Shown here: in pieces, positions 12,450 through 24,300 of the stretch
Layout: each line of letters starts with the position of its first letter
Position numbering within the stretch: the stretch's first letter is position 1
DNA from: Euglena gracilis
Lineage: Eukaryota > Euglenida > Euglenophyceae > Euglenales
Reading direction: 5' to 3'
Assembly (NCBI GenBank): GCA_039621445.1
Contig: CP154954.1
Span: 66,808,714-66,872,713 of the forward strand
DNA length: 64,000 nucleotides
Made by a program: the position numbers and the translations under genes
Notes under the pieces: generated by a model
What the model was told of the DNA's origin: nothing
The model's input: the letters and a program-made list of their open reading frames with translations, nothing else
The model's database searches: none

Positions 12450-12461
12450 GGGGGGGGGGGT

Positions 12462-12501
<40 letters not shown>

Positions 12502-12568
12502 CGGGGGGGGGGGGGGGGGGGGAGCTGGGGGCGTGGGGGGGGGCGGGGGGGGGGGGGGGGGGGGGGAT
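12413..12568. repeat. Extreme poly-G tract (about 155 nt)
   Basis: Nearly uninterrupted G, broken by a few single T, C or A bases. It could form stacked G-quadruplexes on the plus strand. Length in the assembly is unlikely to be exact. The apparent poly-Gly and poly-Pro frames across it are not genes. Confidence 0.95.
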
Positions 12569-12892
12569 GGGGGACTGTTTGAGTGGTGGCGTGCATACCA
12601 GAGATGCGCACACCTGGGGGCTGTGGTGGACTCTCCAATGTGACAGATACACCCGTTTCGGAGGTGACAGCCTCGCGGGGGTGAACATTTCCGGGGGGGA
12701 GCAGGTTTGTAGTGCACGGCCAGCCAGAGGCCACCGGCTGGAAGAGACAGCACCGCAGGGTGCACCATGCCGACGGTCCCTGCCAGGCAGCTCCGGCTGG
12801 AGGCAGGCAGAGGCTGGCAAGCTTGCCTGGAAGAAAGGCAGGAAACGCAAGCATTCCATACCTTTTCGGGGGAGCATCTCTCACATTTCACA

Positions 12893-13295
12893 CACACAAC
12901 ACACACACACACACACACACAACACAACACAACACAACACAACACAACAAAACACAACACAACACAACACAACACAACACAACACAACACAACACAACAC
13001 AACACAACACAACACAACACAACACAACACAACACAACACAACACAACACAACAAAACAAAACACAACACAACACAACACAAAGCAACGCAACGCAACGC
13101 AATGCAACACAACACAGCACAACACAACACAACACAGCACAACACAACACAACACAACACAACACAACGCAACGCAACGCAACGCAACGCAACGCAACGC
13201 AACGCAACACAACACAACACAACACAACACAACACAACACAACACAACACAACACAACACAACACAACACAACACACACACACACACACACACAT
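12893..13295. repeat. (AACAC)n pentanucleotide array, about 400 bp
   Basis: AACAC repeated about 75 times with block variants AACGC (13,083-13,100 and 13,165-13,205), AACAA and AGCAC, flanked by (CA)n at both ends. Variants come in runs, which suggests slippage or unequal exchange of blocks. Frames of 160-470 codons across it are stop-free by chance. Confidence 0.95.
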
Positions 13296-14310
13296 CCACA
13301 GGGAAGGAATCCCGCAGATGGAAACAACCCAAACCATCCGCAAAAAAAAATGGAAGTGCATTTTCGACAGGGTTGGGTGTGAAAACAAAAGCATTTGTCA
13401 CTGCCATTTCTTTCGACTCCCATTGGGCTCTTCCCAGAGAAGCGTTGACAAATACAGATCGGCCAATGGGGGCCCTGACGCTGTCTCTTTTCAGGGTTTC
13501 AGGGGAGGGGGAGGGAGGGGCCTCGACATTTTCGGTACCCCTTGTGAACCAACCGGGTTCAAACAACCCCGACCAGGGGGGGGGGGGGGGGTCATACGCG
13601 CCCCCCCGCCACCTACGACCCCCCGACCAGGGGGTGGTCGCGCGACTAGGCGCAAAAAAACAACCCAATTTTCAAAGCTATCTGCAACCCCTGACTGGGG
13701 GGGGGGGGGGGCGGTATATTGGGGTGGTCGGTGGAGGGTGGGGGGAGGGAGGGGGCGGGTAAATGATTGTACGCTGCTCCAGTGACGCATCAAAAGACCG
13801 GAGTGGCCCTCCCCTGGGGAGTTGGGCACTCCCCTGTAACGCAGAGGGGCGGAGCAGCCGGGGGACGGAGGGGCCTGGGCAGGGGGGAGGGGTTGGGCTT
13901 GATGGTCGGCGTGTCCCACAGGGGCCGTCGCACGGGGCCCCCTCCGCCGCCGCGCAGGCTGGCCCCCGGGGCTGCCCGCGCCAGCCCGGAGACAGGTGGG
14001 GACCAACCGGACCACGGAGTCACTTAGTCACCCCCTGGCCACTTTTGCCCCGAACTCAAACCTACCCGCCCGCCTTTTTGAAAACCCACCCACGCACGAA
14101 ACCCCCCCCCTTGCCGGACCCAAACCCCACCCACCCCAAATGGGCCGACAAACCTTGAAATAAAAAAAAAATACTCGGATGACAATCTGAGGAAATCGAC
14201 GAACGTGGAGCAGAGCATTTCTTGAGGACCCAGAGGGTAGAATTTATCTTTTGCTAGATCGCCACTCCATTGTAATTGAAATCATTCAGGGTAGGACCAG
14301 ATAGAACCCT
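13296..14310. other. No gene recognised; G/C runs
   Basis: GC-rich with many homopolymers. One copy of a dispersed repeat lies at 14,019-14,109 (listed separately). Confidence 0.4.
14019..14109 (+). repeat. Dispersed C-rich repeat, family with ACCCACCCACTTTTTGAAAA
   Basis: Contains GTCACCCCCTGG, then CACTTTT, CCxGACxCAAACC, and TTTTTGAAAACCCACCC. The same order of words occurs at 28,771-28,830 (opposite strand) and 41,777-41,852, making a three-copy dispersed family in this window. I could not fix termini or target duplications. Confidence 0.65.
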
Positions 14311-14976
14311 TCAACACCCAACCACTCTTCCCGTCAGATGCCCATGACATGCAAATCGCGCCAGTGGGCTCGCGGCCGAGGGGGTCAAGTGGTTGGGCCC
14401 GGAGGGGCTCCAGGTGCGCAGGAGGGGGTCCTCGATGCGACTGACGCCCGTCACGCTGGTCCGCCCCACGCCTCTGTGGTCCCAGGGGTATGGCCTCTGG
14501 TCCCGTCCTACGCAGTTCACACAAATGTTGCAGTTCGACATGTACAGCGGAGCCCACAGTAAACTTGCCCAAAAACATACAAACAACAAAAACAAACAAA
14601 AGGCATGCATCAGGCGTCCTGCCACCGGGCAGGTTGGGCAGGAACAGAAGCCCTCACAATTCCCCACGAGGCGCTCAAGCGGCATTTGGGGGGGATGTCC
14701 GTTCCGGAAGGTGACCTGGTTCTGAAAACCCTCGTCAGTTCCAGTGCAGACAAAGTCGAATTTCTGGTGGAGGGGGTCTAAAGCCGAGACAATGGGAGTG
14801 AGCAGGGGCTTGCTCCGCAGCGTCAACAGCACCTGATTGACCTGGAACGACATGGAGGAGTGGGGGGCCTTCAGCGCCAGCCGCACCAAAGTTGCCGCGG
14901 GCCCCATCCCCATCGGGGGGGGGGGGGCAGGAGGGCGGCACCCCCAGTTGCAGCTGAAGCAAAAGGCATGCCCCAC
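14311..14976 (-). CDS. Uncharacterised cysteine-rich reading frame (221 codons)
   Basis: Longest protein-like minus-strand frame in the area. It is not made of simple repeats. Features: a Cys-rich start (FCFSCNWGCRPP), a middle part with SFQVNQVLLTLRS, a second Cys patch (NCEGFCSCPTCP), one strongly hydrophobic segment (about residues 125-145, AFCLFLLFVCFWASLLWAPL), then CNICVNC. The hydrophobic stretch comes from a GTTTGTTTTTG-type tract that could instead be intron, so the true gene may be two exons. No family recognised and no splice support. It may equally be chance openness in GC-rich DNA. Confidence 0.3.
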   Translation of the reverse strand: MGHAFCFSCNWGCRPPAPPPPMGMGPAATLVRLALKAPHSSMSFQVNQVLLTLRSKPLLTPIVSALDPLHQKFDFVCTGTDEGFQNQVTFRNGHPPQMPLERLVGNCEGFCSCPTCPVAGRLMHAFCLFLLFVCFWASLLWAPLYMSNCNICVNCVGRDQRPYPWDHRGVGRTSVTGVSRIEDPLLRTWSPSGPNHLTPSAASPLARFACHGHLTGRVVGC

Positions 14977-15559
14977 AACGAGACAGTGGTGACGTCGGGG
15001 GCAGCCGGCTGAGACTTAGGCGGCGCGAATTGCCCAAGCAATTTTTGCGTTTTTTGACGTTTTTTGGATGTTTTAAAAACACCTAAAAGGGCACAAAATT
15101 TTGAGTTCGGCAGTGTGTGTGACTGCTTTGGGCCAAAATTTTATGAAAGTGGTTTTGTGCGCTATTCCGCATACCGTACACTACATGATGCAGAGGTACG
15201 TAAAAACGGGGGTATTGACACCCCTGTTACACGTACCAGAAAAATACTGTATTGTAACGTGTGTAATACGTGGGTGTATATTGGTGGTACGTCTGCTTCC
15301 ACACAGTGTGTGAGGTGAGGTGAACAACACGAGTGTGTGTGCGGATTACCGCACATAACAAACACAACGACGTGTTATACAGGGAGGGGTTGTGTGGTTG
15401 GTGTGATGTGAAGGAAAACTGTGAAGTGTGGTTTAGGCGGATTACCGCGTAAAGAGCACGCAGTTGTATTTATGAAGTCCAGGCGGAAACCCGCGTAACC
15501 TCTGAAGGTCAGGACGAAGGCATTTGGTGTTAGGCGGGAATAACGATGGGGTTGGGGTG

Positions 15560-16035
15560 TGTGGGCCAGGGGGGGGGGGGGGGGGGGGGGGGCGGTGGGG
15601 GGGGGGGGAGGCGGGGGGGCGATTAAAATGGGGGGGCGGGGGGGGGGGGGGGGGACCTGGGGGTGGGGGTGGGTAGGGGTGGGTGAAGGGGGGGGTGTGG
15701 TGTGCCAGGGGGTGGCGGGGGGGGGGTGGTGGGGGTGTGTGGGGGGTGGTGTGTGTGTGTGTGTGGGGTGTGTGTGGGGGGTGTGTGTGTGTGGGTGTGT
15801 TGTGTGTGGGTGCGTTGTGTGTGTGTGTGTGTGCGTGTGTTTGGGTGTGTGTGTGTGTGTGTGTGTGTGTGGGGGGGTGTGGGGGGGGTGTGTGTGTGGG
15901 GGGGGTGGTGGTGTGTGTGTGTGTGTGGTGTGTGTGTGTGTGGGGGGGAGTCGGGGGGGCGAGGGGCGTGTGGGGGTGAGGTTGGGGGTGGTGTGTGGCG
16001 GGTGTGTGGTGTGGGGTGGGTGTGTGTGTGGAGGA
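15560..16035. repeat. G-rich and (GT)n low-complexity tract
   Basis: About 475 bp of G runs and GT/GTGTGGG words. Open frames here (up to 273 codons of Gly/Val/Cys) are compositional. Confidence 0.95.
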
Positions 16036-16434
16036 ACCCCCAACATGGTTGCCCCACCCACATGTGCCCCACAACACAACAGAACGTTGTGGTGGGTGTG
16101 TGGGTCAGATTACGTGAGAGGGATGTGTTGGCTTAGTGGTGGGTGGAGAGAAAATGGTGGGGAGGCCGGGGGGGACCAGGGGGCAGCGTCCGTCTGTCGC
16201 ACCACACCCCGACACATCCGTTGCCCTGGCCGTCACCGGGACGGTGGCCCAGCCGTGGCCGGTGACGGGGGGATGTGGCGTGTGTGTGTGTCCGCCGGGT
16301 GTGGTGGTGGGCCAACAGTTGGCTGCCCCATCCCCCTGAAAGAGGGGGCGGTCCTCTCCCCGGCGAGCCTGCCTGTGTAACTCCCCGGCCTGAACGGATC
16401 GAAACGGCACGTAAATGACGTTACGGTACGTCTC

Positions 16435-17840
16435 TCCGCGACTGCGGTGATGACTGGTCGCGAAACGCGACGCAGTGTTGTTGTCAGTGGGGGCAGAGGG
16501 GTGTGGGTTACCAAATAGATGCACAACGGTCTGTGTGATATTGAAAAGCCAACAGGATGTATTGTGCGGGAATCCGTGCAACACATCCCCGAGTGTACCA
16601 CCTGCGTGGATAAAAAGACAGTGAGGAGCCCGGGTGGTCCTTTGACCTCTCCGCACCGCCGGGGCAGGTTGCCCAGACCTCCCCAACGGGGGTGCGGTTG
16701 CGGCGTTTGCGGACCAACGCAGCCGGGGCGACGACGCCCGTCCCGGACTCCCCCGACCGACTGGTTAGGAAAATTGAACCTGGGTGTTGTGTTTCACATT
16801 TTGGACGTTTGGTGGTACACAACTGCGTAGGAGACCGGTTTTCCTCGCGATCGGAATCCGTAGGGCACCGGTTTTCTCAGTTGTGTGCGTTGAGGTCTGG
16901 TGAGGGAGAGAGGCTGTGTGGTGTGGTCACACGTCAACGGCGACGATGTGTGCGGGTTTCCGCGTACAAGAACGGACCAGTGCGTAAGGCGTAAGGCTCA
17001 TTGCGTTGCACGAACGTCCGCCCCTCCCCTATGCTTTTGTCCAGGATCTGGATCGCGAGGCCTTCATTTGGTGTAACCGCCGGCGTGACCACCAACAGTG
17101 GTTTCGCGAAAGTTATACAGTCCAAGTGCGATCTCCAGAGAGAGATGCTGGGCAAGTGGCTGTAACGGCCTCTTGTGGCCGAGCTCCCTGGGACCGCCCA
17201 CCCCAGCGGGCAACGCCACTGGTTCCCCGGCCGGTGCGGTCACTTGCCTACTTTTTCCCTGCGTGCACGGATATCCGCTCAGGCGCCGTGTATGTACACG
17301 GCGTGTGTCCGTTTTGTATCGTTTCTTTTCTTCTCTTCTGTGGTTGGTGTGAGGGAGGCTAAACGAAGCGGAAGCTGACAGCAGTTCAGTGTGCCCCCGG
17401 GGGGGTTGGTCCGGGCCACCGAGGGGACTCAGTGCACACGCTCAACTGGGCCGCACGATTGCGTGCTGTACACCTCCCCCGGACACGACTACCTGGGACC
17501 CTTTCGCGACTCAGGGTGGTTGGTGGTACACGACTGGTTTACGGTTCCTGTTTTTGTTCGCGAGACAAATCCATAGGGTGGACTACTGCTCCCTCAACAC
17601 CACCCAAAACAGGCCACTTTCTACGACGCGAGGTTGCGGTTTGTGCGGGAAACCGCGCAAACCGCAACCTCAGCCCCCAGACCACGGTGTCTTCCCAGGG
17701 GTTACGTCGCAGTGGTACATCCCGTTCGCGAGGGGGTATGAATCGCGAGAATGTCAACATCTGCTTGTACCACTAAACACCCTGAATCGCGACAAGGTCC
17801 CAGGTCCTTCGGTTTTGGAGGGTCGTCTTACCTGGAATCG
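16435..17840. repeat. Cluster of TCGCGA-type words
   Basis: TCGCGA, usually as TTCGCGAG or AATCGCGA, occurs at about 16,469, 16,846, 17,053, 17,102, 17,503, 17,558, 17,729 and 17,742, with near matches at 16,436, 17,787 and 17,828. The flanks differ between copies. The cluster overlaps the upstream part of the CGG-N4-CCG field. No coding sequence was recognised in 16.1-18.3 kb. Confidence 0.6.
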
Positions 17841-18382
17841 CGCTCTAAATTGCGCTGTATGGACTGATTCGGGTACTGTTGCCCCCGCCGGCTTCAAATT
17901 TGAGCACCCTGAACAGCAGCCTTCCATGGCTTTACACGGGAACCCGCACACCAGCGCAGAATCAAACACAAACAGTTCTGTGGTGAGGTACTAGCAAAGG
18001 AAGGACAAGTCAGTGCGATGTTCCCACCAGTTGTGCGGAAACCCGCGTAGAAGTGGCCTACAATGGCTGTGGTGTGTGGTATGGCACGGTGCGCTACGAT
18101 AACAGATATGAATCAAACACAGTGCAGCGTTGCGCGGATTCCCGTGTAAAGGGACTGAGCCCTAGTCGGCACGACGATATGACACTGCTTCAGTGCATAC
18201 ATACGTGTGAAACACGGTCAAATCTGTGCATACGTGAGTGGTCTTTGTCCATTCAATGAAAACAGTGTTCAGCATGTACAGTAGATCTGTGTACATTGTG
18301 TCACTCACTCACTCACGCATCCGCTGTTGCGCGGTAATCCGCACACCCTCATCTCCGTTGCCTCAGACTGTTCAAAAAAAAA

Positions 18383-21300
18383 ATGGCCTCCACGTCTGAG
18401 ACGCTGGTGTCGCAGCTGGACCAGCTGCGGGGGTACCTTGCCGGCGCCCCCCCGGCTGATGGTTGGGCGATCCTGGAGGACGCCCTCCGAAGAGGCCACC
18501 TGGGAGCCCTCAACCTGGTGGAGACGGGCCTGGCCGTCAGGGCCAACCGCCGGTCCCGTCGCAGCCTGCGGGAGGTGCGGCGGGAGTACACCCGGTCCCC
18601 GTCCGAACGGCTGATGTGGATGGCCCGCTTCACCGACGGGCTGCTGGCGCTGTGGAGGACGCTGCGACGGCTGGCCGTGCCCTTCGGTGAGCTGGTCACG
18701 CCCGCGGCCGCCCTGGCCCCCCACCCCGGCGCAGCAGACGCTGCAGGACCTGCCCCGCGCTACCCGTCGGCTGCTGCGGCCCGCCGGTCTGGTGGGCCCC
18801 ACGGAGGAGCTGGTGCGGGAGCGGGCGCGAAGGGCCCGGGACGCGGTGCTGCGGGCGTTGGACGGCCACCAGTGCGTGCTGTGGCTGGACAACTTCTGCT
18901 GGCTGCGGTGGGGCACGGACCCCGCCCAGCCCAGCTACAGCCGCAACGTCACCGCCCTGGGTTCAGGGTGCCTACTCTGCCTTTGGTCAAGTGGACGTGA
19001 CCCGCTGTGCACGACATGAGACATGTGCGGTTTTCCGCCTGAGAATGTTCCTTCTTCCAAAATGAAATCAGTGACCACCCAAGTGAACCCCGCAAGTGGG
19101 GTTGAGACAATCAGTGACGATGGATGACAGCTGGGACGTTATCACTTGGGATACGAAAACCTGAACGTCCTTTAAGTAGTGCACGGGGCTAAGAACAATG
19201 GTCATGGGTGAATATGTTTGTGCGGGTTTCCGTGTAAACACGACCCTGTTGGTTTGAACGGAAACCCGCACACTTCGCGATGACGTCTGCGTCCACTGGT
19301 TGGCTCAATGAGCAGGCCCTCTGTGCGGTGACTGCTGCAGATCGACCACCTGCGGACTCGTCAGGGGACTTTGACGCGGTCCGTGACGTTCCCCGTGTCC
19401 ACGGGCCACCCGGAGTTCGGGCTGGTGGTGCAGCACCTCCGCTGGGCGGCCGACCTGTGCCTGCAGTCGGCGAAGAAGGCGGTGCGCGGCCTCCACCGGG
19501 CGGAGCTCTCGGTGGACAACGTCCGCGTCCCGCTGGACATGCAGCGGGACGCGATGCGGTCGCTGCGGTGGAGGCCCTTCTCCCTGACCGAGCAGACGGT
19601 CAGCTCGAACCGGGACCTCCTCCAGCTCCTGGAGACCGTGCTGCAGCTGCAGGCGCGGTCGGGCCGCCAGCTGCCCCTCCTGGTGGATGAGAACATCCAC
19701 TACCGCATCCTCCGCCTCCTCTACTCGGCCCCGGCGCTGCGCTTCCGGATGGGGGAGCACCTCGCCAACGTCCCCCTGCTGTACGGCATCTGGCATGCCT
19801 ACAAGCACACGGTGACGGTGGTGTACCGGGCGTTCTTCCCGGTGCTGGCGCACCTGGAGGTGCCGGTTAGCGCCGGGGGCAGCCGGCAGCTGACGACGTC
19901 CCTGCGGTCGCACCGGAAGGTGCTGTACATGGAGAAGCTGTTCGCCAGCCTCCTGTTGACCCGGGCCGACGTGCTGCCACAGCCAGGGTGACCACTGCTC
20001 TTGACCAGGGCTTCCAGGCTTCCCCTGGTACTTCGGACCAATGTTTGTGCGGTTATCCGCACAATCATCTCATGTGTCAGTCGGTGTCAGATCTCTCCCA
20101 TCTGTCCGACGCAATATGTCCGCTTTGTGCGGAAACCCGCGTGAATGGTTCTGGTGAAAGATCACGCAGTCCGACGTGTATCACGTTTCTCGCAGTGGTG
20201 CACGTTTCAGCCTCTCTTTTCTTCTAGTGGGTGAAGACACTTCAGAAGCCCATTTGTCACTCTGACGCTATCTGGAGAATCGTCTCCGGGAGGAGAGCCA
20301 GCGCGTGCACGTCTCCGCCCCCACTGCGGCCGACGCGTACGGCCCGCAGCTGCTCCTGGGGCTGCACCGCCTCCTCACCTTCTTCCTGCCGGCCCTCCTC
20401 CACCTCGGCTTCAAGGTGCGGCAGTGCACCTGGCGCGGCCGCCCCGACGACGAGGTGAAGGGGGACACGGCGCGGCAGGTGCTGGAGCGCTGCCTGGTCC
20501 TGCAGGCCCACCTCGAGCGGGCCATGAGTCCGCATGGCCTCCCCTCGGAGTACATGCGGACCATCTCCCTGGCCCTGCTGACCTGGCAGCCGTGGATGTC
20601 CCGCCTGCCCGGGTGCGTTTTCGTGGAGGAGGCCGGCGAGGCGATGCTGTCGCGCCTGTCGGGTGCCTGCCGTCGGTCGCCGTACGTCACGGACTTCCGG
20701 GGCACCCTGCTGCTGTTCCTCGGCCTGCCGCCGCCGTCGGGGGCGCCGCACGCCAGCCGGGGTTCCCTGCGGCTGGGGCTGGTCGCCGAGATGGCCCGTC
20801 GGGTGCGCCAGCTGGCGGACCACCCCGAGGGCCGCCCCTTCCCCCGCCGGGTGGACGCCACGCGGGTCGCCTGGGTGGACGCCTCCGAGGTGGAGTTCCC
20901 CCGGTGGGGGTCCCCGCCCATCCTGCCGGAGATCGTGGACGTCCGGGCGCTGGAGGCCCTGATGCGGACCTTCCTCCTGATGCTGGTGAGCGGCCGGGCC
21001 CTGACCCCCGACATCCTGGTCTGGATGCGGGAGAACGTCGGGCCGGTGGACCCCCAGGAGTTCGCCCGTCGCCAGCGGGCGATGGACAACATCCTCCACC
21101 AGCGGCAGCGGCGGCGCCGCAGCCCCACGCCCCCGGAGGACGTCAAAGCGGCGACCGGCGGGCAGGCGGAAACCCGCGCAGAGGCGGCGGCCCGTGCGGA
21201 AACCCGCGCAGCAGCGGAACCTGCACCGCCGGGGGTGATGAGGCCTGCCAAGGAGCCCCCGGCGGAAGGCCGCGTGCGGTTCACCCCGGAGGAGCCCAGT

Positions 21301-24300
21301 TCCTCCACGGCCGTGGCGGTGGTGCAGCCGCCGGTTCAACCAGGATGGCCGGCACTGGAGCTGCCCGAGGCGGAGAGCCTGTACGAGCCGCCCAGTACAG
21401 CGGAGTCGCTGTACGAGCCGCCGGGCACGCTGTCCGAGGGGTACGTCTCCCCGGCGGCCTCGGACGGCCTCGGCAGTCTGGGGGAGCTGCTGAGCAGCCG
21501 CCCGACCTCGTCCGGGTCCTCTTCCTCGGATGAGGACCTCAGTCTGTCCCCAGCGGCGGTGTGTCCCTGCCGGACCCTGGTCTTTGTACGTGGTCATGAA
21601 CCTTCCTGTACATCAGGGAGTCAGCTGGAGGTCTTCAGAACGAGGGTGAGGGATCGTTTCAGAACATGACGGGGGTGGCGGGCGGGTTTCCGTGCCAAAG
21701 CGTTCTCCACCCAGGCAAAAGGGGGTGCTCTGCGGAGGCTGTTGGTGAGTGGTCACTGTTGTGTTTCCTGAAATGACAATTATTTTTTGATCGAACTCAC
21801 TGTCCCAGATTATCTGCTTATTCATACTGACAAAAATGTTTCCGTGAGGACTGTTTCTGACATGAATTTCCTTCATTTTGGGTGTTTTCATGCTGTCTCG
21901 TTTTTTTAGACCTCTGATAGCAGCCCGGAAGCCCACGGCGCCCACCCGCTCGGCGACGGAGCTGGTGTCGAAGACCCCGACCCCGCTGGCCCGTGTCCGG
22001 AGGGGGTCTGGAGCTGGCTTGTATGGTTGCCGTCTGTGGAGGCAGTCCTTTTTTTTACCGCACAATCGTGCAAGGGTGCTTGACGGTTCCTCATTCCTGG
22101 GTTGTTTTGGAAAGTGCAGGGGAAGTCACTCCTTTTTGGACGACACTCACTGAGTTCGTTTCAGTGTCCTTCACCTCCTTTGGTTTCTAGAGCTGTGCGG
22201 GTTTCCGTGCAAACCGCTGAGAGTTGTGTTTGGCATACGCGTGGACCAGACATCCTGTGGTCCTGTCTGTTCTGAACTTTCAGCTGAAACCCTGGAGAGC
22301 CAGACAGCCTCCGCGCCTCGATGTGCTGGTGCTGGACGAGACCCTCACGCGAGGGCAGGTGCGGCGGGTCGAAAAGGCCCATGTCGACTCCCTCGTCAAG
22401 GCGTTCACGGAGAACCCGCCGGTGGGGGCCTTGAGCTTCGTGGTGTGGCCGGAGCAGGGTGTGTGTTTTTCGTTTGCGTGTCTGTGCCTATCAGCATGTG
22501 GGCCGGTCTGTCTGTATCCATGAATGTTGCAAATGGCGGATGCTTCCCAAACGACTGAATAGTAAAATGTACCCCGTTTGTACTGTTTTTTTTTTGGGAG
22601 GGGGGGGGATGGTGGGGATCCAGGCGGGAATCCGTACACCTGAACAAATCTCAATTGCACTGTTCTTCTCTGTTGTCACAGCGATGGGGAAGTTCGTCAT
22701 CCTGAGCGGGCAGCACCGCTTCCTGGCGGCCACCCAGGTGGCGGACGCGGCGGTGGCCGACGCGCGGCCGGCGCCGCAGTGGACCGAGTGGTTCAACTGC
22801 CACACGGTGCTGGGGTCGGCCAGCCTCGAGGAGAGGCAGCGCGTGGCGGGGAGCATGCAAGCCCGGGACGGGACGGTGAGGGAGATGTCCCTCAGCCAGC
22901 GGGTGGAGTGGCTGGAGCGGGAGGTGGAGCGGGAGCGGCCGGGGGCGGTGCCGGACGGCGAGGCGGGGACTGCCGCCCGCCTGACGGTGAACCGGACGGA
23001 GCTGCTGAAGCGGGTGTACGTGAAGACGGGGTGCACAGAGGCGTCCCACGGCAAGATGGTGTGTGCGCGGGTTTCCGTGTGCGCCGTTTTCTATTTGATG
23101 CAATGCACGGATTCCCGCTGAGACGGCCTGCTTCCTTTCTTTTTTCTTTTCAGAAGGAGAGTGCGCGCACGCTGTCCTTTGATATTCCAGCTATCACATA
23201 CACATCACTCACTCCCCCCCCCTCTTAATTGCCCCCCCTCCCCCATCTCCCTCACCTCCTCTGTGCAGGACAACTGGGTGAAGGCGATGCAGCCGCTGGC
23301 GGAGTGGCTGCTGCACAGCGGGCGCCCGGTGGTGGAGGCCGTGCGGGCGCTGGAGGCGCGCCCCACGACGGGGGTGGCGGCGGCGCTGTCCCCGTACGCG
23401 TTCAAGGCGATCGAGCAGCTGTACGACCTGCAGGACTACGTCGCCCCGACGAGGGAGATGCTGGACGAGGCGGCGAAGGCGACGACGGTGCGGCTGGGTC
23501 GGGTGTCCATTTCACTGTCTCTGTTGGAACTCTGCCCGCACTTTCACACAGACAGACACACACACGCGCACACGCACAAGGAAAGTATGATCATACGTGG
23601 ACAGTTGAACCAGTTTTACTGTTCGAGTGGATACAGAGACAGTACGCGGTAAACCGCGCACTACACAATGCGCGGTGGGGTAGAATGTGACGGGGGAGGA
23701 ATGGCACTCCGCTGTCAAGGCGGTGGTGGGGACGCTGATCCGCCGCCGCACGTGGACGTGGCTGCTGATGCACCCGGACCTTCACCACGTCCACCCGACC
23801 CGCCGTATGTCTACTCTGCGCTGTCTTCCGCACTCTGTGTTCACACGTTTTCTCAAGGTTGTCATTTTCAGGCGGGTTTCCGTGCAAATCTCAAGGTTGT
23901 CATTTTCAGGCGGGTTTCCGTGCAAAGACTCTTGCACATGGAAGCGTGTGTAGTGTTGGGATTCTTTGCTGATGTCACCGTTCTCGTGCTCAGGTACCCT
24001 GTCCATGGTGCCCAGCCTGGAGCAGAACATGGACAGCGCGGACATCAAGGTGCAGCGGTACCAACTGGCGCTGGTCGGCCCAGCACCCGTGCGCAGGGCT
24101 ATCCAGGACGTGTGTGCCTTTTTCCCTTTGGTAAGTTGCATGCGTAACTGCGTTTCACACATGGTTGTTTTACACGGGAACCCGCCTGATTGGATGAGAC
24201 GAAATATCTCAATTCACATTAGAATGTTACAGAGTCCAATTTTTTTCTTTTTGTACTGGCTCATGATTCTACTGTATTGTTGGAGGTTCGGGGTTGTCCT

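Noticed and set aside
12256-13668. 470-codon minus-strand frame (and 330-357-codon plus-strand frames)
   Set aside because: It is produced by the poly-G and AACAC repeats, which contain no stop codons. The translation is poly-Pro and Cys/Val repeats.
15375-16380. 200-270-codon frames rich in Thr/Pro/His or Gly/Val/Cys
   Set aside because: Translation of a GT/G low-complexity tract; no protein character.
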